In this document: positions 10,806-23,072 of the stretch, one piece after another
Layout of the letters: each line of letters starts with the position of its first letter
How positions within the stretch are numbered: the stretch's first letter is position 1
Assembly (NCBI GenBank): GCA_963920575.1
Contig: OY986972.1
Location: forward strand, 18,270,502 to 18,334,501
Direction: 5' to 3'
From: Narthecium ossifragum
Taxonomy: Eukaryota > Streptophyta > Magnoliopsida > Dioscoreales > Nartheciaceae
DNA length: 64,000 nucleotides
The notes under the pieces: generated by a model
Told to the model about the DNA's origin: nothing
Seen by the model: the letters and a program-made list of their open reading frames with translations, nothing else
Databases searched by the model: none
Position numbers and translations under genes: made by a program

Positions 10806-13173
10806 TGTCACACCCCGACCCAGAAAACCCATACAGGACGGGGCGTGAGGGTTCCTATCACTATTCATCTTCAATCGGCGCGATACAAAGCGGAAAAGAC
10901 GAATAATTTAAACAATTGCATTACAGAGGCGAACAGATTCAATTATAATATATCATCAAGTTGTACGGTTCAGATTTAATACAAAAGCTCCCAAGAGACA
11001 GATTTATACAAAAAAATCCCAAAGGTTCTCAAAATGTTTACAACAACATATATATATCAAAATGTACAACAGATCATCCTCCAGCAACCTCAAGCGCCTC
11101 TGGATGTACTCGCGCCACCCAAGGCCGATCCTACCGGCTCCACTGAAGAAGGACTGCCGCCTGCACCTGCAAACGCAGCCCCAGGGTAGGAGTGAGCGAT
11201 AAGCTCAGTAGGGTTCTACTCTACGGCACACTGAAAGGTGGAAAACACCAACAGTGTTGTCTCCCAGCTCAAGTCTAACGGATGCCACGGGTCCCACAAC
11301 CCTGTCGACTCCCCAAGGGATCCTACTCTTCTCAATCGACCACGCTGGGAACATCAACCAACACGCTGGAAGGAGAGGGACAAGAACCAGTAGGATCACC
11401 TCTACCCAGCAGGAAACCACTGCCTGGGGACCAAGTCAGGGACGTCGACACCCATCCTTAACACTTGGGCTTGGAAGACAACACGACCTCTAAACCTCAA
11501 ATACTGATCAGAGTCAACTAGCGTGAATCCTCAAAGACATGAGACTTGATCATACAATCACACCCTACTCCTGACTACCCATCCACGGTCCTAAGGCTAG
11601 ATCTGAGCTACCCGAGAGCCTCGGATCGGCGACCCAAACCATCGCCCCCCTAACCTCAAATGCCTCTAATGCATACAATGCATGAGTCTAGGCAAACATC
11701 TATCCTAGATGTCTCTACATGCCACATCATCAGTTATAAGTTCAACAGATATACAATGGCCCTCGGCACTCGCCGACAAGAGGCTAAGGTTCCACAATTC
11801 CTCATTAACTAGCACTCATCGCTGGTTAATGGCTAAGCAATCAACTAAGCACTTAACTACAATCAAGCATGTATTAAATGCAATAAAACCATAGGTTTGT
11901 CCAAAAAGGAAACTTACTTTAATCAATCCTCAAACCCGATGGAAATCCTTTGAAAACGTCCTGAAATCCTCATACACACATCCCAACATGATTAGATACT
12001 AATCACAAATCAAACCCATCCAAGAAAGATCAGAAAACCAAGTTCAAAGGCCCACGGACGATGTCACGGTCGATCCACCGATCGACCGTGAGACCAAAGC
12101 GAAGAAAACCAAGGGCGATGGTCGATCCACCCATCGACCCTGAGACGTCCAAAACCAGACAGCGCCTGACGGTCGATGCGACGGTCGACCGTCTGGTAAA
12201 TGGCGAAAAGGAGAAGATCCCACGGTCGATCGATCCATCGACTGTGGGAGTCCAAAAGCCCGACAGAGCCCGACGGTCGATGCGACGGTCGACCGCCAGG
12301 CCCAGAAAGCGTAAAACAACACTCGACGGTCGATGCACCGATCGACCGTTGAGCCCTTGGCACAGTTCATCAAAATAGTGTCGAAAATCCATTTCTTTGG
12401 ATTTCAAGGATCAAATCAAGTTGAAATAAGATGAAATTTTGCAAGCAAGCGTATTTAACAATGAGGAAGCTAATGGAATGAAGAAATCCAGTTTTTGACG
12501 GTTAAATCCCCTATATAGGTCCAAATGGACGAAAACCGACAAAACGGCGATAATACTGAAACCAACCGTTAGAATACAGAAATCTCAACGTAGGAATACC
12601 GGAATTGAGCAACATCACATATACAAGGAGCTACAAGGCATTCTAACATGTATTCCTATAGTGAAAGTACATAAAACCTATCCTAGGAGAACCCGATCCA
12701 AGGATCGAGGTAGAAACATCTACTTGAGCAAGTAGGGTAGCTCCTCCACGCGTCCCACCAGCCGAGTTGCCAAGATCCAAGCTCCGAAAGCTGAAGACTC
12801 CAACCCTAGCTCAGCCGAAGGAGAGAGAGAGGAGAAAACGATAGGAGAAGAAGAGAAGGAAAGAGAAGAAAGGGACATGGCTTGAATAGAAAATCCAGAT
12901 CTATCTCAGCCGTCCGATTCAATCTTTCCTGATCGAGCTCCGATCTTCCGATCGAACGCACCCTAGGGATTCTAATCAAACACATACATCAATCCAAGGC
13001 AGTGTGTGGAACGCGGATGTGAAACCGACCACCAGAAGGCATATTTACCAAAATGCCCCCGAGGTCCAAACCGCCACACGATCGCCCGATCGTGCCCGAC
13101 GCGGACCCAAACCAACAGGAAGCCAGCTCTCAACCCACACGGTCGAGCCAGGTCAGAGGGACGGGCCCTCACA
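10806..13173 (-). mobile_element. Solo LTR (copy D), long-LTR family
   Basis: It begins TGTCACACCCCGACCC and ends GGGCCCTCACA on the plus strand. The flanking ACTCA duplication is exact (10801-10805 and 13174-13178). The paralogous LTR near 30735 carries the empty site, GCAACTCATCTT. No internal retroelement sequence is present. Confidence 0.93.
12055..12350. repeat. CGGTCGAC hairpin minisatellite in LTR copy D
   Basis: About eight imperfect units are built on GACGGTCGATGCACCGATCG. The unit at 12325-12350 can form a stem of about nine base pairs around a GCACCG loop. Open frames across it on both strands are a by-product of the repeat. Confidence 0.8.
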
Positions 13174-13897
13174 ACTCATCTCTTGAAAATCATGAATCGG
13201 TGTAGAGGATGAAGCCATTGATCCCCGCGGAAAGATCACCGTCTTCAAAACCCTAACCTTCTCCTCCAAAAGTGCTCCAAAAGATCCCCAATTTTCGGCC
13301 AGCCAACACCTTCTTATAGGCGTATTCCCGGAATTAGGGTTATGGGTTGAGTTGGACCTCTAGTGCAACTCGGATTTCTAGTTTAATTCTGACAGCCTCT
13401 TCCGGTCGTGACTGGGTTCAACTCGTCTGGAATTTGGAAATGTGGTCAACATGAAAGCTGTAGATTAGGAAGCCTTCTGTCCTTTCCCAAAGATTTGACA
13501 TTATTTGGACTTATCTAGAATATTTGGTGAATATTCTCCTGACTATCAACGGACCAGTTTCCCCGCATCTGTTTATCTTCATAGTCTTGAAAGCTGCTAT
13601 TAATTGGTCCAGAATCTTGCAAATTGTCCAACATGAAAGTTATTCATCTTGAAGTCTTCTTTCATTTCCCAGAATTGCAGAATAGTTGGAGTTAAGTAAA
13701 ATTTCGGGTGATTTATTTGCAAACAGTCGACGAAGCAGTCTTTTTAAAGAATTTAATGATTTTTGGCCAAATTTCTTGTATTTCTTCTCAAATCCTACTT
13801 AAACCTGAAATCAAGCAATATGACATCAAATACAACCACTCTAGACCTAACAAAGGTAATTTAAGAGGTTTAATTATTTATAATCTGTGACTTGTCA

Positions 13898-16083
13898 GTG
13901 ACTGACAGAGACAGTGAGAGTATTCGTTTTGCCTAGTGGGAGAATTGTGCTATTAGGAAAATCTCAGTATTCACAGCTATATAGAAATTCATGAGGAATT
14001 GTTCCTTATTTGGATTTCGAGATTGAAGGTAGGTCTTTCATGAGTGCTTATGTGAATTTGTTTCCTTTGTGGAGATGAAATTGACCAATTGGTGGAAAAA
14101 TGATTAGCAAATGTAGAGAAAGAAGTAGCTCGGTAATTAAGAACTATAAGTTCTGTGTGAATGTTAGTTGATTTTGTATCAATTGACAAATATTGATCCG
14201 ATCAATTTGGAATTGTTCCAAACACATTATTGATGTGATGTTTCACTTCTCAGTGAAGAACTAGAAAATGAGTCCTATGTGGATCATCTGATAAATTTGT
14301 AGCAAGGGACAAGAAAAATTAAGCTTAGTTGCTTAAAATGTTCCGATTATAATTTGAGTTGTTAGCTATACAGCATATTTCATGAAGGCTTTGTGGGCTT
14401 TATGTCAGTGGGAGTTAAAAGTCACCACTTAGAAGTGGTTGTCCTCCATGTGTGAGATGGACATGACATATGTGAACTATTGCTTGAGATGAGGTTCTCG
14501 ACAGATCGAATTTAATTGACCTTTTGGTTTGTCACAGGAGGATGCTAAATTGATCAGTGCACACTATTCATTGTTCACATAAACTCCAAAAGAAAAGGGT
14601 TTAGTTCTTAATATCGAGCAATGTCTTACGACTAGAAGAGAAAAATAAATAGTATGAGCTACCTATAGGAAGGTCATTAGTCTGATATACATTATATTGT
14701 GTAATTGATCAAACTTGAATCATCCTGTTAGCGTGGTTAGCCAATAACATTGTAATCCTGAAGTTGTGCGTTGGGCAACAATTAAAAGGATGTTCCGACA
14801 CTATCGAGGGAATGAAAACCTCGTTGTATGCTACCGTGGTAGCAATCTCAAAGTTGTCTGGATAAATTAGTTGTCACTTAATTCATTGGTGATTACAAAA
14901 TGTCAGGTGGTCCTTAAGTTTGTTTTAGTCAGCATTTGGTTGCTAATCAAATAACCAGAACTCATAGCATCTGTTATAGATATATGAGAAATTTGATACT
15001 ACTTGGGACACCATTACTTTTGTGTAATGAACACCTTATATTGATGAGATCCGTTTTCATATCATATATTTAGTAATTTGTTTACAAAGGCACATATCTT
15101 GTACGTTGTTATCACCATTCTTATGATCGGCCCTCTCACACGAGCGATCACCCTGACGTTGAGTGCGAGCATGATGAGACAATAAGATCACTAAGTACCA
15201 ATTGCAAAGTGATCCCCTTTAGTGTTGAATAAGCTTGAGGGTTATTTTTGGGTGTCGCCTTAGTAAGTCTAAGATGTGACTGATGAAGTCGAAAATGGAG
15301 TATGTCCACATCTCCATGAAGCTTGTACAAAGTCGGATGTTAGATACTTGAGAAATTGGTTGAGTACCAATTGTCTCGAGATGCTCAAGTTAGCCGCTAT
15401 GAGAAGTGACTAGACTAAGATCCGTATGGCGTTGAGTGTGACAGATTCGTAGTGGGAGCTCCGCCATAACATACATATCATACTGTATGTGCTAGAGATC
15501 GACCATAATAGGGAAGTGACTGGATAGATCCCTACTTCGTCACTGTGTGAGCCCTTATTGGACTCTAAGTCCAATACTTGTACCCTTTGGGACTAGGGAC
15601 TATTGTCAAGTAATTAAAGCTTGATGTTGCTACTTTAGCATGTTATCCAAGGATCAGGTGAAGATACGATTCAGTGGGGCATGTCTAGGAAAGCAATCAG
15701 GTTTAGATGAATTGACATGAGTTTCTTAGGAAAATCATTCGATATCATGCTAATGATTTGTGGCTCATAGGCAAGGCAATCATATTGGGAATAGTTCTCA
15801 TGTATGATTATGAGTACACATGCATAAAGAGATCTTGCATGACTCAGTATTAGTTACATGAGGGATCATAGATGCAATGATCTGGTGTGGTTAAGATGAT
15901 TTGGGGTATACACAAGATTTAAGAGGTGGTGTTATGTTAGTTTGACAGTAACTTAATATAACACCTTTCGTTGGTACTTGTTCTCGCGCGATCGAACGCT
16001 TCATTTCCCTGTATGAAGGGAGAATAGGATGAGAGATGATTATTGGGTGAAATATGCAATGCCCGTTGTGTACGAGTGGGAGA
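13898..16083 (+). pseudogene. Copia RNase H and 3' untranslated remnant
   Basis: At about 14,759-14,869 the plus strand encodes NPEVVRWATIKRMFRHYRG followed by VVCYRGSNLKVV, the Copia RNase H region. A weaker YRYMRNLILLGT-like block near 14,975-15,005 corresponds to the end of RNase H. Stops are frequent on both sides. The remaining 1 kb up to 16083 is untranslated and ends in the polypurine tract GTGGGAGA at 16076-16083, directly before the LTR. This is probably the 3' half of the Copia element whose 5' half is at 4237-5835. No reverse transcriptase is recognisable. Confidence 0.6.
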
Positions 16084-16333
16084 TGTTGCATAGAGTCCAA
16101 TCTAGTGGTGCATCTACATGGGCATTTGGGTTCTAGTCTATCTAAGTGATTAGACTAGCTATGACTCTAACCAATTGAGATAGAATTGGTCCTACACCTC
16201 TATAAATAGAGGAGTGAAACCCTAACAACTAAGTTCTCTGAATAATACATGTCCACATCAGATCCGCATAAGAGTTCATAAAGCAAGCAAGATCTACAAT
16301 GCTTCCGCACGAGGTATTCCGTATACCTCATCA
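16084..16333 (+). mobile_element. Copia 3' LTR
   Basis: A short LTR of about 250 bp begins TGTTGCATAGAG right after the polypurine tract and ends near TATACCTCATCA. It contains a TATA box, TATAAATAGAGG, at 16201-16212. Both features are typical of plant Copia elements. The matching 5' LTR was not found. Confidence 0.7.
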
Positions 16334-16438
16334 CATGTCAGATTCTCTGACAGGGTCATTCATGGAGGTCTGCTTGAGGCAAGAAGGAGAGGGGTAGAGT
16401 GCGCCCTGGTGGTGGAGTCCGACTCACTCTTAGTTGTT
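16334..16438 (+). pseudogene. LINE RNase H fragment, left part
   Basis: The plus frame encodes GLLEARRRGVECALVVESDS, a plant LINE-type RNase H stretch, up to the MULE-1 insertion. The same frame resumes after the MULE at 35046 (GYLLRRFAWPGELADL). The 5' part of the LINE is missing, replaced by the Copia LTR. Confidence 0.7.
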
Positions 16439-17262
16439 GAAGAATTTGTCAAATTGGAGCTCCAATGTCCACATTTGGCAGATTGAGACCCCTCCACTAA
16501 TTTTTTGCAACAGAGGACCCCAAACCATATAAATCCCGATTTTACCCCTCCCCTTCCATGCCATGGATGGCCATGCCAACATGCATCCTGTTTCTCCTCA
16601 TCATAACCGCATTTAATGCATCTTCTGTTTTTGGTTAAAAAAAAAAAAACCTCCCGTCGCATTTAATGCGACGGGATGTGCCTTCCCGAAGCCTCTTCCT
16701 CCCTCCCGCCGGGCATGGCTCGTCCCGCCATCTTCTCTTCTCCCTTTCCACTACCTCCTCTTCCCTTCTCCCTTATTCTTTCATCTCTCATCCCTTTTCA
16801 CTGTCTCCACTTCTTTACCTTCGCCAAAATAGTTGGCCAGGGAGAGCTCTCCACACATGCAAGGCAATGAGAAGCGTTCCGCTACATTGCCACTTCAACG
16901 GACGCTGTTAGACATTGATCTGAACACCCGCTGTTAGAGCCAGCAACTATTCCCCGCATAATGGGTGAACCTAATCTGAACACACCTCTCGAACCATGTC
17001 CAAGCGGAGATGAAGAATTAGCTCAACTGTTGGAAGAGATGACGATTAACGAACTCCCACCGGAGGCCGAGGGGTAAGTTATAGAAGCGCGGGTATAATT
17101 ATAAGATGTGTGCGTATAAAATTTTACATACGTGTCTGTACTTTTTTTCACGAGTATTTATAGGCTACGCACGTGTACAAAATTTATGAACGTGTACGAT
17201 GTTTAGATGCTTTTCGCGTGTAATACTAGCTCACACACGTGTCCATGCACGCGTATAAATCT
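16439..17262 (+). repeat. MULE-1 left terminal inverted repeat arm
   Basis: This arm aligns, inverted, with 28844-35036 once the nested LTRs are removed. Shared landmarks include CATTTGGCAGATTGAGACCC, the A-run near 16640, TCGCATTTAATGCGACGGGA and the spacer TATTTATAGGCTACGCAC. Positions about 16,925-17,075 match the transposase exon at 29029-29160 on the other arm, so the arm contains a truncated copy of the transposase 5' region. The first transposase exon has been deleted here. Confidence 0.85.
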
Positions 17263-17400
17263 GAACACACACACACACACACGTATAAATGTTCATGCGT
17301 GTGTACAAAAGCATCATAACATACTTTTGACGTGGCGCGTTTCTACTAAGTAGTGCAAAGACTAAAAGAAATTTTAAAAAAAGCTTACTCACACGTGTCG
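17085..17400. repeat. MULE-1 motif-rich spacer (ACGCGTGTATA/ACACGTG)
   Basis: This non-coding spacer is dense in short motifs such as TACGCACGTGTAC, CACGCGTATAAA and ATACGTGTCT. Similar clusters lie at 18030-18270, 19470-19610, 20690-20860, 21770-21935, 28000-28170 and 28800-29030, always between coding exons. They resemble element-specific binding arrays. Confidence 0.6.
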
Positions 17401-17454
17401 GTTAACGAATTAGTTCAATGCGACGGGACGCGATGGGCCAGGTAGTCGTTTATG

Positions 17455-17545
17455 ATAGGTTCGACGTCGCGTCTCGTGCTCTTCAATGCGACGGTCCGAC
17501 GTCGCGTCGTGCTCTTCAATCCGTCGGTCCGACGTCGCGTCTCGA
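17455..17545. repeat. Short tandem repeat, about 31-bp unit, three copies
   Basis: Three imperfect copies of GACGTCGCGTC(TC)GTGCTCTTCAAT follow one another upstream of the first likely exon of the MULE-1 plus-strand gene. Their role is unknown. Confidence 0.7.
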
Positions 17546-17760
17546 ACCGGCACGTTGCGCGCCAAATCCCTTTTCGCATGGGTATTTTAGCAAAAACCCG
17601 CCATTCAATGTTCTTCTCTTTTACCCTAATAGACCACCACTGATCGGTTTTCTTCTTCTTTTCCTTTCCCTTGCTATTCTTTTCGGTGCTCTTCTCCATC
17701 TCTCTTTTCTTTGCCCATGCTCTTCTTCTCCTCTCTTTCCATTCTCCCACCGTCTGAAGT

Positions 17761-19057
17761 AGTGAAAGTTTGGAGAACGCCTTCACCGAGGTTCTTGGGA
17801 AAGCCGTGGAAAAGGCCATGGCCAGGAAGCTACAGGCCAACCCCTCAGGTACAGTACATGTGGAATCAACCCAAATCCCCTTCTTATTATAGTGGAAAAG
17901 GCCGTGGTTGCCTTAACCTCTCATCCCGTCCTCCCCCTCCTGTATGCTCCTTCAAATTCCCCCATTAATTACCCCTCAAACCCCTCCTGATATCACCCCC
18001 AATCTTGTTATTTTGGTTTGAAATATTCGAAATATGTATTATTTCTTGTACGCGCACACTATTACATGTCTTTTAGTCTTTGTTACACGTATCGCATATA
18101 CGCGTACTTGTTCTCTTGATGGCTACCTACGCGTCATGACGTATATTATGACGCATGCGTATTTATACACCTTAACGTGTTTATTTGACGTCTATACACG
18201 TATGATGTCCATTTGCACACATATTTACCTTTATCCGCATAGTCTATTTTGTCACACATTGCTAATATTTGGTCACGTAAAGCTCTCAGAGGAAGGTGGA
18301 CCAGGGTCATGGCGTGCACCATTCATTGGGCGGTGCTACGGAGTGAAGATAAAGGAAATATCAAGCGATTACGCCACGGATGTACATGTCGAGATCATAT
18401 GTATGACCCCGTTTGGCCATTTCCTCGACCTTCCAGAGGTCAAGCAGGACAACTGATTGCGTGACGAGATAATGCGAAACCACGAAGGGGACATGTAGTT
18501 TTAACCTTTGTGGCAACGTCAAGGCATTGACACCTGAGGACGTTGCCATCTTCCTCGGCCTTCCGCTAGGTGGGGAGCTCGTCGATTGGGGTAAGAAGGT
18601 GTGCCGAAATTTGATAAATATCCCCTACTTCGCCAGACGCGCCCAGGGGAAGACCAAGAATGACAACCACAAGACGCAGGGCATTGTGGACATATTGAAG
18701 CAACTAAAGGATAGAAGGGACCATGAATCGGTAGAAGATTTCTACCGGTACTTTATCCTCTACATCTTTGCGACATTCTTGTTCCCTCGGGTGAATTACA
18801 CGCCCCCCCGGAGCTAGTTGGAACTATAGAGGATCTCGGCTCCCTCTACAACTGGAATTGGCCTGCTATGGTCCACAACCACCTGCAGAATGAAGTAGCG
18901 GCGACATTGAACCGGTGGAAGACTTCGAAGAAGTCTTCTTCTAGAGCCTTGACGTATGTGTGTGGCTTCACACTAGTCCTTACGGCTTGGAACTGTGAGC
19001 TGCCCGGCTGCAGAGAACCTAGGGAACCCGGCAAGACCCCCCACATTACTGTAATGG
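17761..19057 (+). pseudogene. MULE-1 plant-mobile-domain (DUF1985-like) region
   Basis: Coding-like segments on the plus strand belong to the N-terminal part of a MULE-borne protein. 17761-17848 encodes SESLENAFTEVLGKAVEKAM and ends at a GT donor. 18277-18450 encodes FIGRCYGVKIKEIS and TPFGHFLDLPEVKQD. 18497-18800 encodes ALTPEDVAIFLGLPLGGELV and FYRYFILYIFATFLFP. 18810-19057 encodes PELVGTIEDLGSLYNWNW. Such domains occur in transposon proteins and in host MAIN-like proteins, and here resemble the DUF1985 region of VANC/ULP proteins. The copy is broken by stops at 18454 and 18496 and a frameshift in the C-run 18803-18809. Confidence 0.65.
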
Positions 19058-19304
19058 ACTAAAGTGAAGCAACCAAAGTGGGGAAGGCTATGCGATCCAC
19101 GTTCAAGGTCTGTCCCCATAGAGGTGAGTCCCGATTCCTTGTGCTTCCTTTTGCATTATCCTGATGCTATCGTTACTAATTTAAGTTACTGTTTTCTGTT
19201 CCAGCTTGGTTACACGGACGTGGAGGTCGCACTGTACCTTAGGGGTACATGGCCAGCTGCAGGATCGGAGATGGTTAGTATACCGTCTATAGACGCTCTC
19301 GTCT

Positions 19305-20661
19305 GTGCCTAAGAAGTCTACCAAGCGCATTTCTTTCATGTCTCCTCTAGGAACTCCTCCTGAGGATGTGGTCAACGAACAGCAGCAACCTGTTTTTGTA
19401 GCTGAAGACCCCCAATCGAGCCCAACTGATGAAACAAAATGGAAACAGGTAAAAACTATAACTATATGCGTAGTACTTACGTGTCTTGTTTATTTATCTT
19501 ATTTGATTATACGCGCTTATTCAATATGTATACGCGTCTCAATATTTATACGCGTGTTCTTTACATGTATTTATTTTATACATTTTATTGTATACTCAGT
19601 GACGTGTTTACTCTGGAACACAGGTAAAGTCGGAGTTCCTCAAAATTACACGCCGGGATCTCGAAAGATCTGAGGAAATCTGATGCCTGAATATCTTAGT
19701 GAAGAGGTTGGGGGGGCAGCTGGCCGCGGCACATGCCAAGCTAGATAGGGCTGAGAAGCAAATTGTAGCCCTGAATAGAAAATCAAACATGGAGGCAGGA
19801 CAGCCCCCAGAACCATTCATCGGAAAATTATTCCCTACCTTAATCACCAAGTGGAGGAGGAGCTTCATGGGCCACCCAAGCCAAGACACCGTGGAGGACA
19901 CGCATCAGTCCGAGCATGCGGCCCTAGATTTAGTGAGAGTGCCGCACCAGAAATTCAGTCCCCCATATGCCCTGCGGTCAAAGAAGACTAAGGCGGCAAC
20001 ATGCAAGAGGCGAAGGGGCTCGACGAGACGATCTCTGGCTACAGAAGCACATCAAGTGGCCTCCATTGACATTATCATGAGTATGGTCAGTGAGTTGTCA
20101 AGTATGACCGCCGTGGAAGAGGAGGCAAAGCCCATGGATGAAGTTGTCGCGGATGCAGACGCCGTGGAGGCAATGCATGTGGGGGCAGAGGCCGCGAATG
20201 ATATAAGGGCCACGGACCCAGAGTCCGTGATTGCAGAGGCCGCAGATGAGGCGAGGGCCATGGAGGCAGAGCCCGCTGTTACTGAGGCCGTAGATGAAGG
20301 TGAACAAAAGGCCAGTGAACCTATAGATGATGCAGTCAGGGATGTAGCACCAGTCCAACCCAACAAAGAGATGTGTGATGTGGAGGTAGTAGTTCAGCTC
20401 GCTTACTCAGATTCCCATATAGATGACAGTTGAATTGCGGTGAATGAAGCACAGCGAATGTCGGAGGAGCTTGCATATACACTGAAGCTTCTTGAGCAAG
20501 GCTACACGAGGCCCATAGACTATACTTCCGTAAGAGAAGCAACTTCTAGACCCATTGTCAGTCAGAAGCGGTACATGGACGACTCGAAAGCAATTGTGAA
20601 GTTGTTTGAAGACTTCGAGAAGAGGGGGCTTGAATATCTCGACCTGATTGATGACGAGTAA
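19305..20661 (+). pseudogene. MULE-1 central linker of the Ulp1 protein
   Basis: Three coding-like segments link the mobile-domain region to the protease domain. 19305-19447 encodes PKKSTKRISFMSPLGTPPED. The frame 19699-20433 is 244 codons: a coiled-coil-like start (AAHAKLDRAEKQIVALNRKS), a basic patch (KKTKAATCKRRRGSTRRS, a possible nuclear signal) and then an acidic, Ala-rich repeat of the type EAADEARAMEAEPAVTEAVDE. 20440-20661 encodes RMSEELAYTLKLLEQGYT and EDFEKRGLEYLDLIDDE, ending at a GT donor. Motif-rich introns at 19447-19623 and 20662-20970 separate them. The repeat length is consistent with fast-evolving linker sequence. Confidence 0.6.
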
Positions 20662-20974
20662 GTTCTCGCTTTCTACTGGTAGTTTCTTAATACTCGTAGA
20701 GTTTCTTTTTATACACGTGTTATGTACATTTATACGCGTATATTTGATGTTATGTCTTCGCATAGGTACGCGTCTAAAGCAAGTTGTACGCATGTCATAT
20801 GGTTTTAGATGCGTATGTATTGACGCGTATGTTTTGAGTATATGTGTATATTTGTTGTGCATGTTCAGCGCCGTTGTCTATATCCATGGGATGGGCTACT
20901 GTAAGTATCTAGTCATGTTACGTCAATCAGTTCATGCTATGCAAGTTGCATTAAACATCTAACAGTTTATTTCA

Positions 20975-21706
20975 GCATGTTGTACGTGACGGGCGTCATT
21001 CGTTACGTGATTCGCTCATGCACTCGTGCAAAACCTTCTCTGCACTTCCGATCTTGGACGTGCGGTTCATCCCACTGCACACCAATCAGCATTGGCACCT
21101 GCTCGCAGTTGATTTATTGGGTGGGGTTTGCAGGCACTACACATCTTCTGAGGCGCCAATCTACAATAAGGATGCTGAGGATATGACTAAGTGGGTGGCA
21201 TATGCGATCCGGACTTGGCTGCTAGAGTTGCATGGTGAAGGGGAGCAGCGTGGGGACTGGGCGATTGAGCATGCCACCGGCATACTAATACAACGCGGAT
21301 CGTAAAAACAATCCACTTTTCAACGTTCTTTTTAGTGCTCCAATTATATACTCATTAATTTTTCGTTGTTATTGCTAGACTGTACTGCGGAATTTTCTTG
21401 TTGAAGTACGAGAAAGGCATACGCGTCGGTCGTCCTTGGTACGATTTTGAGTTCAGACAAACCGAAGTTATGGGCATTCGTGGACAGTTTGCTTATATCT
21501 TAGTAAGCGTCGGCAGGCAGAAGGCGGACCTTTTGAATGAGCAGGAACGAGAGGTGCTCTCTGAGACAGAAGAGATGCCCCGTGATTCGTCGATACCTAG
21601 TGAAGCGGAGGTGCCCACTGAGCCAGCTCAAGGAGAAGCTGCGAGGAAGCGCGACAGGGATAAAAGAAAGCATGTTCCAGGACGAGCCGTAAAGAAGAAG
21701 AAGTAG
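20975..21706 (+). CDS. MULE-1 Ulp1-type (C48) peptidase domain
   Basis: Two exons encode the C-terminal peptidase of the MULE-1 protein. Exon one (about 20975-21301) contains FSALPILDVRFIPLHTNQHW, with the likely catalytic His at 21090-21092 in QHWHLLAVDL. An intron of 77 bp (21302-21378, GT...AG) follows. Exon two opens with SLYCGIFLLKYEKG, where Cys 21386-21388 matches the catalytic Cys of the usual DCGxFLLKY motif but the preceding Asp is Tyr. The C-terminus (to the stop at 21704-21706) is acidic and then basic (RKRDRDKRKHVPG, KKKK). Ulp1 proteases cleave SUMO-like tags; whether this domain is active is unknown. It ends about 230 bp before LTR I. Confidence 0.75.
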
Positions 21707-23072
21707 TTTAGTTAATGTAACAAACACTTTGCCTTGATGTTGTTTGGGTGGTATGTAACAAACCTCGTACACATTCATCAATATTGTACACGTGCGTATC
21801 CTGAAGATACTCGTGAAAAGAAGTTGAGACACGAATGTAGAATTTCACACATACGCATCTAATAATTATACCCGTGCCTCCATCATAGAGGTACACACTT
21901 TTTTCAAACACGTGTTTTTCAAAAAATACACGTGTTGTCGCGCCCCGACCAGCGAAGGCCCAACCGGGCCGGGCGGCGTGAACCGGAACCTAACTAATGC
22001 GGAAAAGTTTTTGGCGAGGGGCTCCCTCTAACTTACTGGTCTCCCTAAACAATTCATAAGGACCCTTATTAAAACTAAGATTAACAACCTCAAAAGAAAT
22101 ATAATATTCATATCCTCAAAAGGGTTTACATTTATATACATCATACTCCCGTAGGAGACTAACTATAACAAAAGGATAGATGATGATCACCGCTCCTCAA
22201 GCACCGCCAGACGCCGCCACGCCACCAAACACCTGCCCGGTAGGGGCCACTGAAGAAGAGCTAACGCCTCCACCTGTAAAATACAGCTTGGGTAGGAGTG
22301 AGCACTAAGCTCAGTAGGGTTGTACACTACGACACACAGAAAGGGGGAACACAACAGTGTCACCCCCAAGCCAGACTTGGGTGTGCAGCAAGGGCCCCAT
22401 TTCCCTTTGCCGGTGTCCCCAGGCATACCCAACCATGGCCACCCCAAAGGACTGGGCCCATCCTGGATACACCTAGTGTCGTAGGGTTCCAGCTGTGGTC
22501 ACCCAAAACGGACTGGGCCCACACTGATCGCCACTGCTACGGGGTTCCAGCTACGGTCACCCAAAATGGACTGGGCCCATACTGGTCACCTCCGCGGGTA
22601 GGAACAGACACTACCTGGGCCAGACTAACCCCCACAACCCCCAAAGAACAAGAACCGACACCGGTTGCACCCTCAACATCTGGCTCGAGGCGGACACGAC
22701 CTCTAAACCTCGATTAACAAAAGTATTCCAGTCATCTAATCCTGTCATCAAGATCGACAGAATACTACAATCCAACCTGGACCTTGCTACCCGCCAGGGT
22801 CCTAGAGCTAAATCCGAGCTACCCGAAAGCCTCGGATTGGAGATCGACCCATCGCCCACGCCCTAACCTTAGGCATCTAATGCGCAATAGAATGCATGCT
22901 ATGATCATACGCAGGTAAGAGGTAAGCATGCAACAGTGTGATAAAGATAACATACAGATCCAATTGGATCGCTACAGCGGTACTACCAACCGCTGTCAGC
23001 CAATCCGCAGCGGGTCCCGGCATTACGACGGTACCGCGACCGTCAACTGCGGACTCCTGCAACGGGAAGCTA

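Larger units (their letters stand above)
8782..13897 (-). mobile_element. Athila/Tat LTR interrupted by two solo LTRs
   Basis: On its own strand the LTR begins TGACAAGTCAC (13897) and ends in GACGATCA (8782), next to the primer site. Without the insertions at 9147-10421 and 10806-13173 plus their duplications, it is about 1.46 kb. A paralogous copy at 30055-31457 aligns across both insertion points and lacks the insertions, which confirms the reconstruction. No second LTR of this element is present. Confidence 0.85.

Noticed and set aside
12030..12407. Frames of about 100-125 codons on both strands in LTR D (similar in LTR L at 60191-60681)
   Set aside because: All six frames are open because the hairpin minisatellite lacks stop codons; there is no other coding sign.
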